Shown here: positions 16,637 through 24,401 of the stretch, piece by piece
Position numbering within the stretch: the first letter of the stretch is position 1
Layout of the letters: every line of letters starts with the position of its first letter
NCBI RefSeq assembly: GCF_023757625.1
Contig: NZ_JALGBZ010000002.1
Coordinates: 744,001-808,000, forward strand
DNA length: 64,000 bases
Direction of reading: 5' to 3'
DNA from: Halomonas sp. S3-1-1
Lineage (GTDB): Bacteria > Pseudomonadota > Gammaproteobacteria > Pseudomonadales > Halomonadaceae
Program-made: the position numbers and the translations under genes
The notes under the pieces: model-generated
Told to the model about the DNA's origin: nothing
The model's input: only the letters and a program-made list of their open reading frames with translations
Database searches by the model: none

Positions 16637-17541
16637 TGAGTGCCTCCTTTAGCTTGGCTCACGTGCGGGGCATTGAGTGAAAGCGCAGTGCGCGTTTGGG
16701 CCGGGCTCATGACGCGAGCGCCAAGATTGTCGAGCAGGGCGGTGGCTTTCTCGACCAGCCCAGCGTTGCTCGCCATGACGCCTTTTTTCAAATAGAGGTT
16801 GTCCTCGAGCCCCACCCGGGCGTGCCCGCCGAGCAGCGCCGACTGCGCCACCATCGGCATCTGGGCGCGGCCGATCCCGAAGGCCGCCCACTGGGCGTTG
16901 TCCGGCAGCTTGTTACGCATGGCCAGCATGGTTTCCGTATCTGCCTCAGCGCCCCAGGGGATGCCCAGGCAGAGCTGGAAGAGCGGGTCGCCATCGATCA
17001 ACCCTTCTTGCTGGAGCTGGCGAGCAAACCAAACGTGGCCCAGATCGAAGCACTCGAGTTCTGGTTTCACACCGGCGGCTTGCACCAGGCGGGCGTGTTC
17101 GCGCAACCAGTCGGCGGGGTTGACGTAGACCATATCGCCGAAGTTAAGGCTGCCGCAGTCCAACGTGCAAAGCTCAGGCAGCAGCTCGCCCACCGGCGCG
17201 TGGCGCTCGGCCGGCGTTTGAATGTCGGTGCCGGGCCCGCCGCGAGTGGGATCAGCGGCATCGGGAATCCAGTCGCCGCCGCCGCCGGCGGTGATATTCA
17301 TTACGATATCCACGTCGGCCTCGCGCACCCGAGTCATCACCTCGCGAAAATGCGCAAGCTCGTGGCTTACGCCACCGGTATCCGGGTCGCGCACGTGAAT
17401 ATGGGCGATGCTCGCCCCGGCCTTGGCTGCGGCGATACAGTCATCGGCTATCTGTTTGGGAGTGACCGGCACGTTGGGATTTTTCCCCGGCGTGTCGCCG
17501 GCGCCGGTGACCGCGCAGGTGAGTATGACGTTCTGGTTCAT
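16633..17541 (-). CDS. cdhC: 3-dehydrocarnitine:acetyl-CoA trimethylamine-acetate transferase (BKACE family)
   Basis: About 302 aa from ATG 17541, which has AAAGGAG seven bases upstream; the frame is open to 17577 but that would precede the predicted transcription start. DUF849/BKACE family: VILTCAVTGAGDTPGKNP at the start, IAHIHVRDPDTG near residue 45 with the Zn-binding His-x-His, MNITAGGGGDW near 86, DCGSLNFGD near 130 and a late GLEDNLYLKKG. BKACE enzymes cleave beta-keto acids with acetyl-CoA; here 3-dehydrocarnitine would give betainyl-CoA and acetoacetate. First gene of its operon, 37 bp before a matched operator/promoter. Confidence 0.88.
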   Translation of the reverse strand: MNQNVILTCAVTGAGDTPGKNPNVPVTPKQIADDCIAAAKAGASIAHIHVRDPDTGGVSHELAHFREVMTRVREADVDIVMNITAGGGGDWIPDAADPTRGGPGTDIQTPAERHAPVGELLPELCTLDCGSLNFGDMVYVNPADWLREHARLVQAAGVKPELECFDLGHVWFARQLQQEGLIDGDPLFQLCLGIPWGAEADTETMLAMRNKLPDNAQWAAFGIGRAQMPMVAQSALLGGHARVGLEDNLYLKKGVMASNAGLVEKATALLDNLGARVMSPAQTRTALSLNAPHVSQAKGGTQ

Positions 17542-17578
17542 CGTTTGCTCCTTTGCTGGCTTTGTCGAATAGGCCAAC

Positions 17579-17640
17579 AGTATGGGGCGATGAACGATGA
17601 TGAGTTGACGAAATGCGACGTTTTGTGTGCATTAATAGAC
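17579..17640 (-). promoter_or_regulatory. Probable CdhR operator and cdhC promoter
   Basis: On the minus strand, GTCTATTAATGCA (17640-17628) and GTCGCATTTCGTC (17619-17607) start 21 bp apart. The second matches the caiX half-site at 9 of 13 positions, the first at 7 of 13. CATACT lies at 17584-17579, exactly 22 bp after the second half-site, as at caiX. The implied -35 (CAACTC) is poor, fitting dependence on an activator. The predicted transcript starts near 17572, upstream of ATG 17541. Confidence 0.62.
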
Positions 17641-17844
17641 TTTTATGAAGCGGTCTCGCACTATAAAAGTACCTACGCTCAAGGCGTTCGATCTCCTTTC
17701 ATCTTTCATGGCTCATGCTTGAGCCCGGACCAAGCGCTACCAACCTCCGCCGGCACGCGGCGCTGATTTATGCATACTGTTTGAAACGCTGATTAAAAAC
17801 GCGGCTTTTTCAGCCGCGTGGGCGTGGAGATTAACCATTAGGTA
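17641..17844. other. Intergenic region between the cdhC promoter and the STN-domain gene
   Basis: Apart from the terminator at 17799-17819 I see no gene or repeat here. A 25-codon frame from about 17716 to 17766 lacks a ribosome binding site and is not called. Confidence 0.4.
17799..17819 (-). terminator. Intrinsic terminator of the STN-domain gene
   Basis: ACGCGGCT and AGCCGCGT form an 8-bp perfect stem with a six-base loop. On the minus strand the stem is followed by TTTTAATC, about 25 bp after the stop codon at 17845. Confidence 0.8.
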
Positions 17845-18369
17845 CTATAAAACGCCACGAATCGCTGAGAGGCTGCGGCGGTAGCTTGCCTGCTCGGCGG
17901 CGCTGATGAACCCCTGTTCGAAAGCAAGCTCTTGCGCGCTTTGCTCGACGGCGTCGAGCTCCTCGAGGTAGGCGTGGCGCGTGTCCGGTGAAAGCGCTGG
18001 GTGTTCCTCGATGCGCGCACGCAGATCAGACGTTTGTTCGAGCACCCAGCGCTGCTGGCGTTTTGAAACCTCGAGCCCTTGGTCGGTGGTATAGCCCTCC
18101 CAGCCCGTGCCCTGCAAAAGCGCCCAGAGCGCTTCTTCGGGGCGGTAAGTGCCGCTAACCGACGAGGCGTGCAGCCGAGAAAAGCGCGCGCGATTGCCCT
18201 TGTATTCACCCACGACCGTACACCCCGTTTGCACGGCCAACTGCTCGAGCGCTCTACCGAGAGGCTGGGCGGATAGCTCGATTGGCTGTGGCTCGCGCTG
18301 GCACGCCGCGTGAGCGGGCAGAGCAATCATGGTACAGACAACGAAAAGCGTTGATAGTCGACGCATCAT
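17845..18369 (-). CDS. Exported stand-alone STN (secretin/TonB N-terminus) domain protein
   Basis: 174 aa. A signal peptide (LSTLFVVCTMIALPAHA) ends near residue 21. The next ~75 residues are an STN domain: IELSAQPLGRALEQLAVQTGC, a strand region, then EEALWALLQGTGWEGY and a final LEVSKRQQR. The last ~70 residues are charged and probably helical, with no recognised family. STN domains normally begin TonB-dependent transducers or secretins, where they take part in signalling or assembly; here no barrel or sigma/anti-sigma gene is adjacent. The start is one of two adjacent ATGs (18369 or 18366) with GAGGAA upstream. Function unknown. Confidence 0.72.
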   Translation of the reverse strand: MMRRLSTLFVVCTMIALPAHAACQREPQPIELSAQPLGRALEQLAVQTGCTVVGEYKGNRARFSRLHASSVSGTYRPEEALWALLQGTGWEGYTTDQGLEVSKRQQRWVLEQTSDLRARIEEHPALSPDTRHAYLEELDAVEQSAQELAFEQGFISAAEQASYRRSLSAIRGVL

Positions 18370-18502
18370 GGCGACGTGTATTCCTCGGGATAATAGACGC
18401 CGCCATTGTTATACGCGGTCGAGCGCATAACAATGGGATGCTAGATCGATTCTCTTCAAAGACCTCTCATCACCCTGTGTCACTCGTTAAAGGCTCGCTA
18501 CC

Positions 18503-18988
18503 ATGACCAAGATCCGCCTAACTTTGAACGCGCTTGCTATCGCTGTCTCGCTATCGCCGCTGGCAGTTCTGGCTCAGGATGCGCATATAGGCAGCGTGCG
18601 CACCGAGTTTCGTATGCTGGGGCCGAACAACACCATCGAGGTGGAGCGCTTCGACGACCCGGATGTGCAGGGCATCGCCTGCTATCTCTCTTATTCCAAG
18701 ATTGGCGGAATTTCCGGCGCGGTAGGCTTGGCTGAAGAAGCCAGTGAAGCGAGCGTGGCGTGTCGCCAGGTTGGTGAGATAACCTTCGACCCGGATGAGG
18801 TCGACGAGCAGGAGGTCGTCTTTTCCCAGCGCCGTTCGGCGTTGTTCAAAAACATGCGCGTCGTACGCATGCACGACGCCGAGGCTCAAACCTTCGTGTA
18901 TTTGACCTACAGTACCAGGCTGGTCGACGGCTCGCCTAAAAACGCCATTAGCGCCGTACATTACGGCGCGCTCACGCCGACCGAGTGA
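18503..18988 (+). CDS. creA: CreA family periplasmic protein
   Basis: 161 aa. A signal peptide (ALAIAVSLSPLAVLAQ) precedes the CreA/DUF830-type domain. Conserved blocks are IGSVRTEFRMLGPNNTIEVE, FDDPDVQGIACYLSYSKIGG, GLAEEASEASVACRQVGEI and a late TFVYLTYSTRLVDGSP. Two Cys (in ACYLS and VACRQ) could form a disulfide. CreA accompanies the creBC two-component system in E. coli but stands alone here. Biochemical function is unknown. AAAGG lies nine bases before the ATG. It converges with the CAP-domain gene with only 21 bp between them. Confidence 0.88.
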   Translation: MTKIRLTLNALAIAVSLSPLAVLAQDAHIGSVRTEFRMLGPNNTIEVERFDDPDVQGIACYLSYSKIGGISGAVGLAEEASEASVACRQVGEITFDPDEVDEQEVVFSQRRSALFKNMRVVRMHDAEAQTFVYLTYSTRLVDGSPKNAISAVHYGALTPTE

Positions 18989-19009
18989 TCCATTACGCGC
19001 CTGCTGGCC

Positions 19010-19564
19010 TCAGCGCGCGCTGCCAAAGGCCTGAGCCCAGTAGGTGAGATAGCGCGACTGGGTGTTGTCGACCTTGGCCATGCCCATTTCGGTAAATGCA
19101 TCGAGCATGATGTTGCGACAGTGGCTGGGGCTTTCGAGCCAGGCAATCACCACGCTCGAAGAGGTAGGCTGGCCGGCGGCGATATTCTCGCCAAGCGCGC
19201 GCCAACGGTAGCCGGTCGCTTCGGCGCGGTTTTGAATCTTCGAGCCGTCAAGGCCTGTGTGGCTGAAGTATTCGTACTCGGCCATGGTTTTGGCGTGGCC
19301 TTCGGCGGCGACTTCCAACTGGCAGCTCCAGCTTAGCGAGGCGGCCGGGGGGTAGTACTCGGTACCGCACTGACGTGCCTGGCTTCGCGCTTCGTTGACC
19401 AGCCGCAGCATTTCCTGCTGCTGGTCGGTCAGCTCGCAGCGATTCTCCGCGCGGCTGTTCTGTAGAAAGTCTTCTGCGCTGGCGGCGCTGCCGGCAGTGA
19501 GGAGGGTGAGCGCGCAGGCGCCGGATAAAATCCAGTGGGAGAGGCCGAGCTTTTTGATCTTCAC
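19010..19564 (-). CDS. Exported CAP-domain (SCP/YkwD-like) protein
   Basis: 184 aa from GTG 19564, which has AAGGTG eight bases upstream. A signal peptide (LSHWILSGACALTLLTAGSAASA) is followed by a CAP domain: LRLVNEARSQARQCG near residue 55, SWSCQLEVAAEGHAKTMAEYEYFSH with the conserved His and Glu, GYRWRALGENIAAG near 123 and WLESPSHCRNIM near 143, where the conserved His and a disulfide Cys lie. These correspond to the cavity residues of bacterial YkwD proteins. They are secreted or periplasmic with unclear activity. The gene is probably monocistronic, and a 22-bp inverted repeat lies 67 bp upstream. Confidence 0.87.
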   Translation of the reverse strand: MKIKKLGLSHWILSGACALTLLTAGSAASAEDFLQNSRAENRCELTDQQQEMLRLVNEARSQARQCGTEYYPPAASLSWSCQLEVAAEGHAKTMAEYEYFSHTGLDGSKIQNRAEATGYRWRALGENIAAGQPTSSSVVIAWLESPSHCRNIMLDAFTEMGMAKVDNTQSRYLTYWAQAFGSAR

Positions 19565-20036
19565 GTATCGACACCTTGAGTGAGTGGAAACAGGCAAGGT
19601 GTTCGTCCACGACCGGATGGCTATATCAATGTCTAATTCTTTTTAATTAGACGTTTTCGAGTCGATGGGTGGATAGAAAATAACTAACGAACGCCCTTGA
19701 ATACCCGTTTAATCGGCGTTTAGAGGCGGAAGATTAATTTTTTGAAGCTCGATGCGTCAGTTGCCTTGTTGAAAGACTTTGTTTCGAACGGTAAGAGGGT
19801 AAGTCGAATTAATGAGTTTTTGGGCGATTGAAAGTCACCCAAAAGCTCGTAACGACAGGGCTTTTAGCAATTCGAAACAGTGAAGTGGGCATTGAGAACA
19901 GAGGCTGCAATTGAGAGGGTGCGCAGGTTCAGGCGTAAAAAAGAGCGGCTTCAAAGCCGCTTATTGGGGAATTGTCAGACCTCAACGAAGGGCGCCAGCA
20001 CTCTTGCGATCAGCGCACCGGGTGGCGGGGTGGGTA
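19565..20036. other. AT-rich intergenic region with inverted repeat
   Basis: About 470 bp without a credible gene. A perfect inverted repeat, GTCTAATT (19631-19638) and AATTAGAC (19645-19652) with a six-base centre, lies upstream of the CAP-domain gene and could be an operator. TTTTGGG/CCCAAAA arms at about 19817-19843 form a weaker hairpin. The terminator of the dehydrogenase gene to the right is listed separately. Confidence 0.5.
19937..19961 (-). terminator. Intrinsic terminator after the alpha-hydroxyacid dehydrogenase gene
   Basis: AGCGGCTT (19944-19951) and AAGCCGCT (19954-19961) form an 8-bp perfect stem. On the minus strand it is followed by CTTTTTT. It lies about 75 bp beyond the stop at 20037. 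Confidence 0.82.
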
Positions 20037-21215
20037 TTAAAAGTGACGCTGTCGCAGGCACGTGGCATCGAGCGCGTCCAGGCGCGTGTGGCCGAGAAGC
20101 CCGAGCGTCGATTCCATCTCCTTTTTGAGCAGCCCCAGAGCGTGTGTCACGCCCGCTTGACCGCCGGAGGCCAGCCCATACAGCGTGGCTCGGCCAAGCC
20201 AAACGGCGTCGGCGCCGAGCGCGCGGGCCTTGATAATATCGGTGCCGCGACGAAAGCCGCTGTCGACGAACAGCTGGCAGCGATCACCCACGCGTGCCTT
20301 CACCTCGGCCAGCGTATCCATGGGCGAAAGTGAGTGGTTGAGCTGGCGGCCGCCGTGATTGGAAAGCACAAGGGCGTCCACGCCGCGCTCAGCGGCTTCT
20401 TCGGCCTCATCCGGCGAGAGAATGCCCTTGAGCATGAGCTTGCCGGGCCAGAGCTCGCGAAGCCAAGCGATATCATCCCAGTTGAGCGTCGGGTCGAGCT
20501 GCGGGCCGATGATCTGCGAGGCGCCCTGGGCGTTGCGTTTGTCCGGCGGCAGCAGATCGTCCAGGTTCTTGAACGTGGGCAGGCCGTCGGGCCAAAGGAC
20601 ATCGCTCATCCAGCCGGGTTTGGTGAGCAGATGCAGCAGGTTGGGAAGCGAGGGTTTCATCGGCCGGCGGAAATTGCGCACGTCCCACTCGCGGTTGCCG
20701 TAGATGGCGCTGTCGGTGGTCACCACGATGGCGTCGAAGCCGGCATCCGCGCAGCGCCGGATCATAGATTTGACGAACTCGCGGTCGCGGTAGAAGTAGA
20801 TCTGCATCCACGCCGTGAGCCCTTCGATGGCAGCGATCTCTTCAAGGCGGGTGGTGGAAACGCTGCTAAGCACGAAGGGAATGCCGGCGTCTCGCGCCGC
20901 CCGGGCGAGTTTTAAATCGCCGTCGCGGGTGAGCATACCGTTGAACCCGGTCGGGCCAATGGCCAGCGGCATGGTATGAGTGTGCCCGAAAAGGGTAGTA
21001 TCGAGCTTTCGCGGGCCGACGTTCGTCATCGTTTTGGGTTCAAACAGGTACTGGTCGAATACCGAGCGGTTGTGTCTGAGCGTATGCTCATCGTCGCTTC
21101 CGCCGTAAACGTACTCGAAAACGAAATTGGGTAGTCGACGCTTCGCAATCCGCTCCAAATCCTCGATATTCAGCGCTTTTTTGTAGTTCCTGCCGGTGTA
21201 ACGCGGGCGTTTCAT
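20037..21215 (-). CDS. FMN-dependent alpha-hydroxyacid dehydrogenase (LldD/mandelate dehydrogenase-like)
   Basis: 392 aa, usual family length. The N-terminus has LNIEDLERIAKRRLPNFVFE and YVYGGSDDEHTLRHN. FMN-binding segments include PLAIGPTGFNGML, VLSSVSTTRLEEIA and AWMQIYFYRDRE. The catalytic His/Arg are in ALVLSNHGGRQLN near residue 290 and the phosphate site in FVDSGFRRGTDIIKA. The family oxidises L-lactate, mandelate or glycolate and passes electrons to quinone or oxygen; the substrate is not readable here. It is divergent from the GntR regulator of the sugar-acid run, with 111 bp between. It may therefore share regulation, for example oxidising a sugar-derived 2-hydroxy acid. Confidence 0.88.
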   Translation of the reverse strand: MKRPRYTGRNYKKALNIEDLERIAKRRLPNFVFEYVYGGSDDEHTLRHNRSVFDQYLFEPKTMTNVGPRKLDTTLFGHTHTMPLAIGPTGFNGMLTRDGDLKLARAARDAGIPFVLSSVSTTRLEEIAAIEGLTAWMQIYFYRDREFVKSMIRRCADAGFDAIVVTTDSAIYGNREWDVRNFRRPMKPSLPNLLHLLTKPGWMSDVLWPDGLPTFKNLDDLLPPDKRNAQGASQIIGPQLDPTLNWDDIAWLRELWPGKLMLKGILSPDEAEEAAERGVDALVLSNHGGRQLNHSLSPMDTLAEVKARVGDRCQLFVDSGFRRGTDIIKARALGADAVWLGRATLYGLASGGQAGVTHALGLLKKEMESTLGLLGHTRLDALDATCLRQRHF

Positions 21216-21267
21216 GTGTGCTTACCTTAAACCAAAGTATAGGGTCCGGGGGCTTTTGTTTGTTTCG

Positions 21268-21283
21268 CCATACTACCATACTA
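21268..21283. repeat. Tandem octamer in the divergent GntR/dehydrogenase promoter region
   Basis: CCATACTA occurs twice head to tail (21268-21275 and 21276-21283), 44 bp before the GntR start and 53 bp from the divergent dehydrogenase start. It could be part of a regulator site; I see no clear FCD-GntR palindrome. Confidence 0.45.
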
Positions 21284-21326
21284 GCGCCATTGGTTTTGGG
21301 TCGAGACCCTCTTTCAGGCGGTATCC

Positions 21327-22073
21327 ATGGGCGACATCAATCTTACGCTACAAACGCTTTGGCAGGAGACTTCGGAAACCGAGTCTGTACGTCAACGCCT
21401 TTACCAGGTGCTCAGGCAGTCCATCATTCAGATGGTGCTGGCGCCGGGTAAAGCGCTGTCCGAAAAGGAAGTGGCGGATGCCTTCTCGGTGAGCCGCCAG
21501 CCAGTACGCGAGGCCTTCATTCGTCTGTCAGAGTCAGGGCTCGTCGAGGTTCGCCCGCAGCGCGGCACGTTCGTCGTCAAGATTTCCCAACGCGCGGTGC
21601 TCGAGGCTCGCTTCGTTCGCGAAGCCGTCGAGGTCGCCGTGGTTCGCCAGGCAAGCGCCAAGGGGCTTGCAGCCTCCGTGATCGACGAGCTCAACGAGCT
21701 GATCGCGCGTCAGCGCCGCTGCATTCAGCCCCACGACGCCACGCTTTTTTACCAGCTCGACGAGCGCTTTCATAAAACGCTGTCGCTGGCCGTCGGCCAG
21801 CACGCGGCCTGGAAGGTGATCGAGGAAGTGCGCGTACAGCTCGACCGCGTGCGCTATCTGAGCGTGCCCGACACCACGCCCATCGCACGGCTGGTCGACC
21901 AGCACGTTGATATCGTATCCGCCATCGAAGAGCGCGACGTCACGCTTGCCGAGCAGGCCATGCGGCGCCACCTGCGCGAAATACTCGTTTCTCTACCCGA
22001 CCTGGTTCATCGCTTTCCCGAGATGTTTGATGCTCAGGAAACGCAATCCCTCATTGAAGAGGCAGCTCCATGA
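21327..22073 (+). CDS. GntR-family (FadR/FCD subfamily) regulator of the sugar-acid operon
   Basis: 248 aa. The N-terminal winged helix has [40 protein letters not shown] and [13 protein letters not shown]. The FCD ligand domain follows with [29 protein letters not shown] near residue 150 and a late RHLREIL; its Asp and His residues usually bind a metal that helps hold a carboxylic-acid ligand. UxuR/ExuR/LgoR-type regulators of this class answer to hexuronates or gulonate/idonate. The stop overlaps the manD start by 4 bp (ATGA), so the regulator is the first gene of the catabolic run it presumably controls. Confidence 0.88.
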   Translation: MGDINLTLQTLWQETSETESVRQRLYQVLRQSIIQMVLAPGKALSEKEVADAFSVSRQPVREAFIRLSESGLVEVRPQRGTFVVKISQRAVLEARFVREAVEVAVVRQASAKGLAASVIDELNELIARQRRCIQPHDATLFYQLDERFHKTLSLAVGQHAAWKVIEEVRVQLDRVRYLSVPDTTPIARLVDQHVDIVSAIEERDVTLAEQAMRRHLREILVSLPDLVHRFPEMFDAQETQSLIEEAAP

Positions 22074-23281
22074 AGATCGAACACGCCTATACCATCGTTA
22101 CCTCCCCGGGGCGTAACTTCGTTACCCTGAAGATCGTCACCGACGAGGGCACCTACGGCATCGGCGACGCCACCCTCAACGGGCGCGAAATGGCCGTGGT
22201 CGCGTATCTGGACGAGCACGTCATTCCCGCGCTGATCGGCCGTGACCCGCAGCGTATCGAGGATATCTGGCACTATCTGTATCGCGGCGCCTACTGGCGG
22301 CGCGGGCCGGTCACCATGAGCGCGATCGCCGCGGTGGACATGGCGCTTTGGGACATCAAGGCGAAACTCGCCAACATGCCGCTTTACCAGCTGCTGGGGG
22401 GCAAGAGCCGCGAGCGGGTGATGGTTTACGGCCACGCCACCGGCCGCGACATCGACGCTTGCCTAGAGGAGGTTGCCCGCCACGTCGAGCAGGGCTACAA
22501 GGCGGTGCGCGTTCAGGCTGGCGTGCCGGGCATCGCCAGCATCTACGGCGTTGCCAAAAAAGAGGGCGAGCCCTACGAGCCGGCGGATGCGGACCTGCCC
22601 GCCGAGCACGTCTGGAGCACCTCCAAATATCTGAACCACGTACCGAAACTCTTCGCCGCCGTGCGCGAGCGCTTTGGCGACGACCTGCACGTACTGCACG
22701 ATGTTCATCACCGCCTGACGCCCATCGAAGCCGCGCGCCTTGGCAAGGCGGTGGAGCCCTATAACCTTTTCTGGCTGGAGGACTGCGTGCCGGCGGAAAA
22801 CCAGGAAGGCTTCGGGCTGATTCGCCAGCACACCACCACGCCGCTGGCGGTCGGTGAGGTGTTCAACAGCCTGTTCGACGCCAAGGCGCTGATCGAGAAT
22901 CAGTGGATCGACTACATTCGCGCCACGCTCACCCACGCCGGCGGCATCACCCACGTGCGCCGTCTGGCGGATTTGGCCGGTCTCTACCACGTGCGCACCG
23001 GTTTCCACGGACCGACGGATCTTTCGCCGGTCTGCATGGGCGCGGCCATCCATTTCGATACCTGGGTGCCCAATTTCGGTATTCAGGAGTACATGCCGCA
23101 CACCAGCGCCACCAACGAGGTGTTCCCGCACGATTACCGCTTCGAGGATGGGCACTTCCTCGTCGGCGAGAACCCGGGGCACGGCGTCGATATCGACGAG
23201 GAACTGGCCAAGCAGTACCCCTACAAGCGTGCGAGCCTGCCGGTCAACCGGTTGGAAGACGGCACTCTCTGGCACTGGTAA
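22070..23281 (+). CDS. manD: ManD/RspA-type sugar-acid dehydratase (enolase superfamily)
   Basis: 403 aa, the usual ManD length. Capping domain first, then the barrel. Metal ligands are Asp211 (HVLHDVHH), Glu237 (WLEDC) and Glu263 (VGEVF); His213, His313 and Tyr159 match ManD catalytic positions. The family dehydrates D-mannonate, and weakly D-gluconate, to 2-keto-3-deoxygluconate. Residue 315, equivalent to 314 of the Novosphingobium enzyme, is Pro in [10 protein letters not shown]; as I recall, Pro here marks the low-efficiency ManDs while efficient ones have Ala. The UxuA dehydratase encoded 6.8 kb downstream in the same run may then be the physiological mannonate dehydratase. Annotated elsewhere as 'starvation-sensing protein RspA'. 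Confidence 0.87.
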   Translation: MKIEHAYTIVTSPGRNFVTLKIVTDEGTYGIGDATLNGREMAVVAYLDEHVIPALIGRDPQRIEDIWHYLYRGAYWRRGPVTMSAIAAVDMALWDIKAKLANMPLYQLLGGKSRERVMVYGHATGRDIDACLEEVARHVEQGYKAVRVQAGVPGIASIYGVAKKEGEPYEPADADLPAEHVWSTSKYLNHVPKLFAAVRERFGDDLHVLHDVHHRLTPIEAARLGKAVEPYNLFWLEDCVPAENQEGFGLIRQHTTTPLAVGEVFNSLFDAKALIENQWIDYIRATLTHAGGITHVRRLADLAGLYHVRTGFHGPTDLSPVCMGAAIHFDTWVPNFGIQEYMPHTSATNEVFPHDYRFEDGHFLVGENPGHGVDIDEELAKQYPYKRASLPVNRLEDGTLWHW

Positions 23282-23295
23282 GGAGTTTTTTACCC

Positions 23296-24318
23296 ATGAA
23301 AGCATTTCAGGTAAGCGCGCCCCACGACTACCGCGTCGCCGATATCGACGCGCCGACACCCGGCGCTGGTGAAGTGCTGGTGCGCGTGGCGTTCGCCGGC
23401 ATCTGCGGCTCCGACATGCACATCATCCACGGCGACAACGCCTTCGTGCGCTTTCCGCGCATCACCGGCCACGAGTTCGCCGGCGTGATCGAAGCCGTTG
23501 GCGAAGGCGTCGACGGCGTGAGTGCCGGCGAGCGCGTCTGCGTCGATCCGGTCATCAGCTGCGGCGAATGTTATCCGTGTCGCATTGGCCGCCCCAACGT
23601 GTGCAGCGCGCTGGAAGTGATCGGCGTACACCGTCACGGTGGCTTCGAGGAGTTCGTCGCCGTGCCGGCCGCGAACGTGCATAAGCTTCCCGAGCACATT
23701 GGCCTCGACGCCGCCGCGCTGGTCGAGCCCTACACCATCGCCGCCAACGTGCTGGATCGTATGCAGCCGCACCCGGGCGATCGCCTGCTGATTCTGGGCG
23801 CCGGCGTGATCGGCATGACCATCCTGCAGATGGCCAAAGCCCTGGGGCTCGAAGAGATCATCGTTACTGATGTGATCGACGAGCGACTGGAGGCAGCCAA
23901 GAGCCTTGGCGCCACCCACGTTTTCAACAGCCGCACCCAGGACGTCGAGCAGGAAATCACGGCGCTGACCAAAGGCGAGGGCGTGCCGTTGATCGCCGAT
24001 GCCGCCTGCGTGCCGGCGCTTTTGCCGCAAATGCTGCGCCTGGCGTCGCCCGCTGGCCGCATCGGGCTTTTGGGCTTTAGCGTTCAGCCAAGCGATCTAG
24101 TGCAGCTCGAAGTGATCAAAAAGGAGCTGACCCTGGTCGGCTCGCGGCTCAACAACCGCAAGTTTCCGGAGGTGCTCGAGCTCATGGCAAGCGGTAAGCT
24201 GGACCCGCTGGCGCTGGTCAGCCACCGGCTGCCGCTCGATGAAATGCCCGACGCCATCGAGATGCTCGACCATCGCCCGGAAGAAGCCCGCAAGGTGCTG
24301 ATTCAGATCGGCGCTTGA
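23296..24318 (+). CDS. Zinc-dependent alcohol dehydrogenase, RspB-like; probable L-gulonate/L-idonate 5-dehydrogenase
   Basis: 340 aa from ATG 23296, with AAGGAG spanning the manD stop. Medium-chain dehydrogenase: catalytic Zn motif AGICGSDMHIIHG near residue 35, GHEFAGVIE near 60, structural Zn Cys cluster VISCGECYPCRIGRPNVC near 88-105, and Rossmann LILGAGVIGMTILQMA near 165 followed by VTDVIDE, an acidic residue selecting NAD. Paired manD-rspB genes occur widely. In Chromohalobacter the equivalent dehydrogenase was reported to oxidise L-gulonate to D-fructuronate, the substrate of UxuB, which is encoded in this same run. This makes L-gulonate a leading candidate substrate, by inference. 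Confidence 0.82.
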   Translation: MKAFQVSAPHDYRVADIDAPTPGAGEVLVRVAFAGICGSDMHIIHGDNAFVRFPRITGHEFAGVIEAVGEGVDGVSAGERVCVDPVISCGECYPCRIGRPNVCSALEVIGVHRHGGFEEFVAVPAANVHKLPEHIGLDAAALVEPYTIAANVLDRMQPHPGDRLLILGAGVIGMTILQMAKALGLEEIIVTDVIDERLEAAKSLGATHVFNSRTQDVEQEITALTKGEGVPLIADAACVPALLPQMLRLASPAGRIGLLGFSVQPSDLVQLEVIKKELTLVGSRLNNRKFPEVLELMASGKLDPLALVSHRLPLDEMPDAIEMLDHRPEEARKVLIQIGA

Positions 24319-24401
24319 GGGATATGAGCACCCATCACGCTAACTCAACAACCCCACGCGCGATTAACAACCAACAACGCAAAAGTGCAGGAGTGACGAA
24401 A

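Noticed and set aside
17716..17766. Small 16-25 codon frame downstream of the cdhC promoter
   Set aside because: No ribosome binding site and no recognisable similarity; too short to support.
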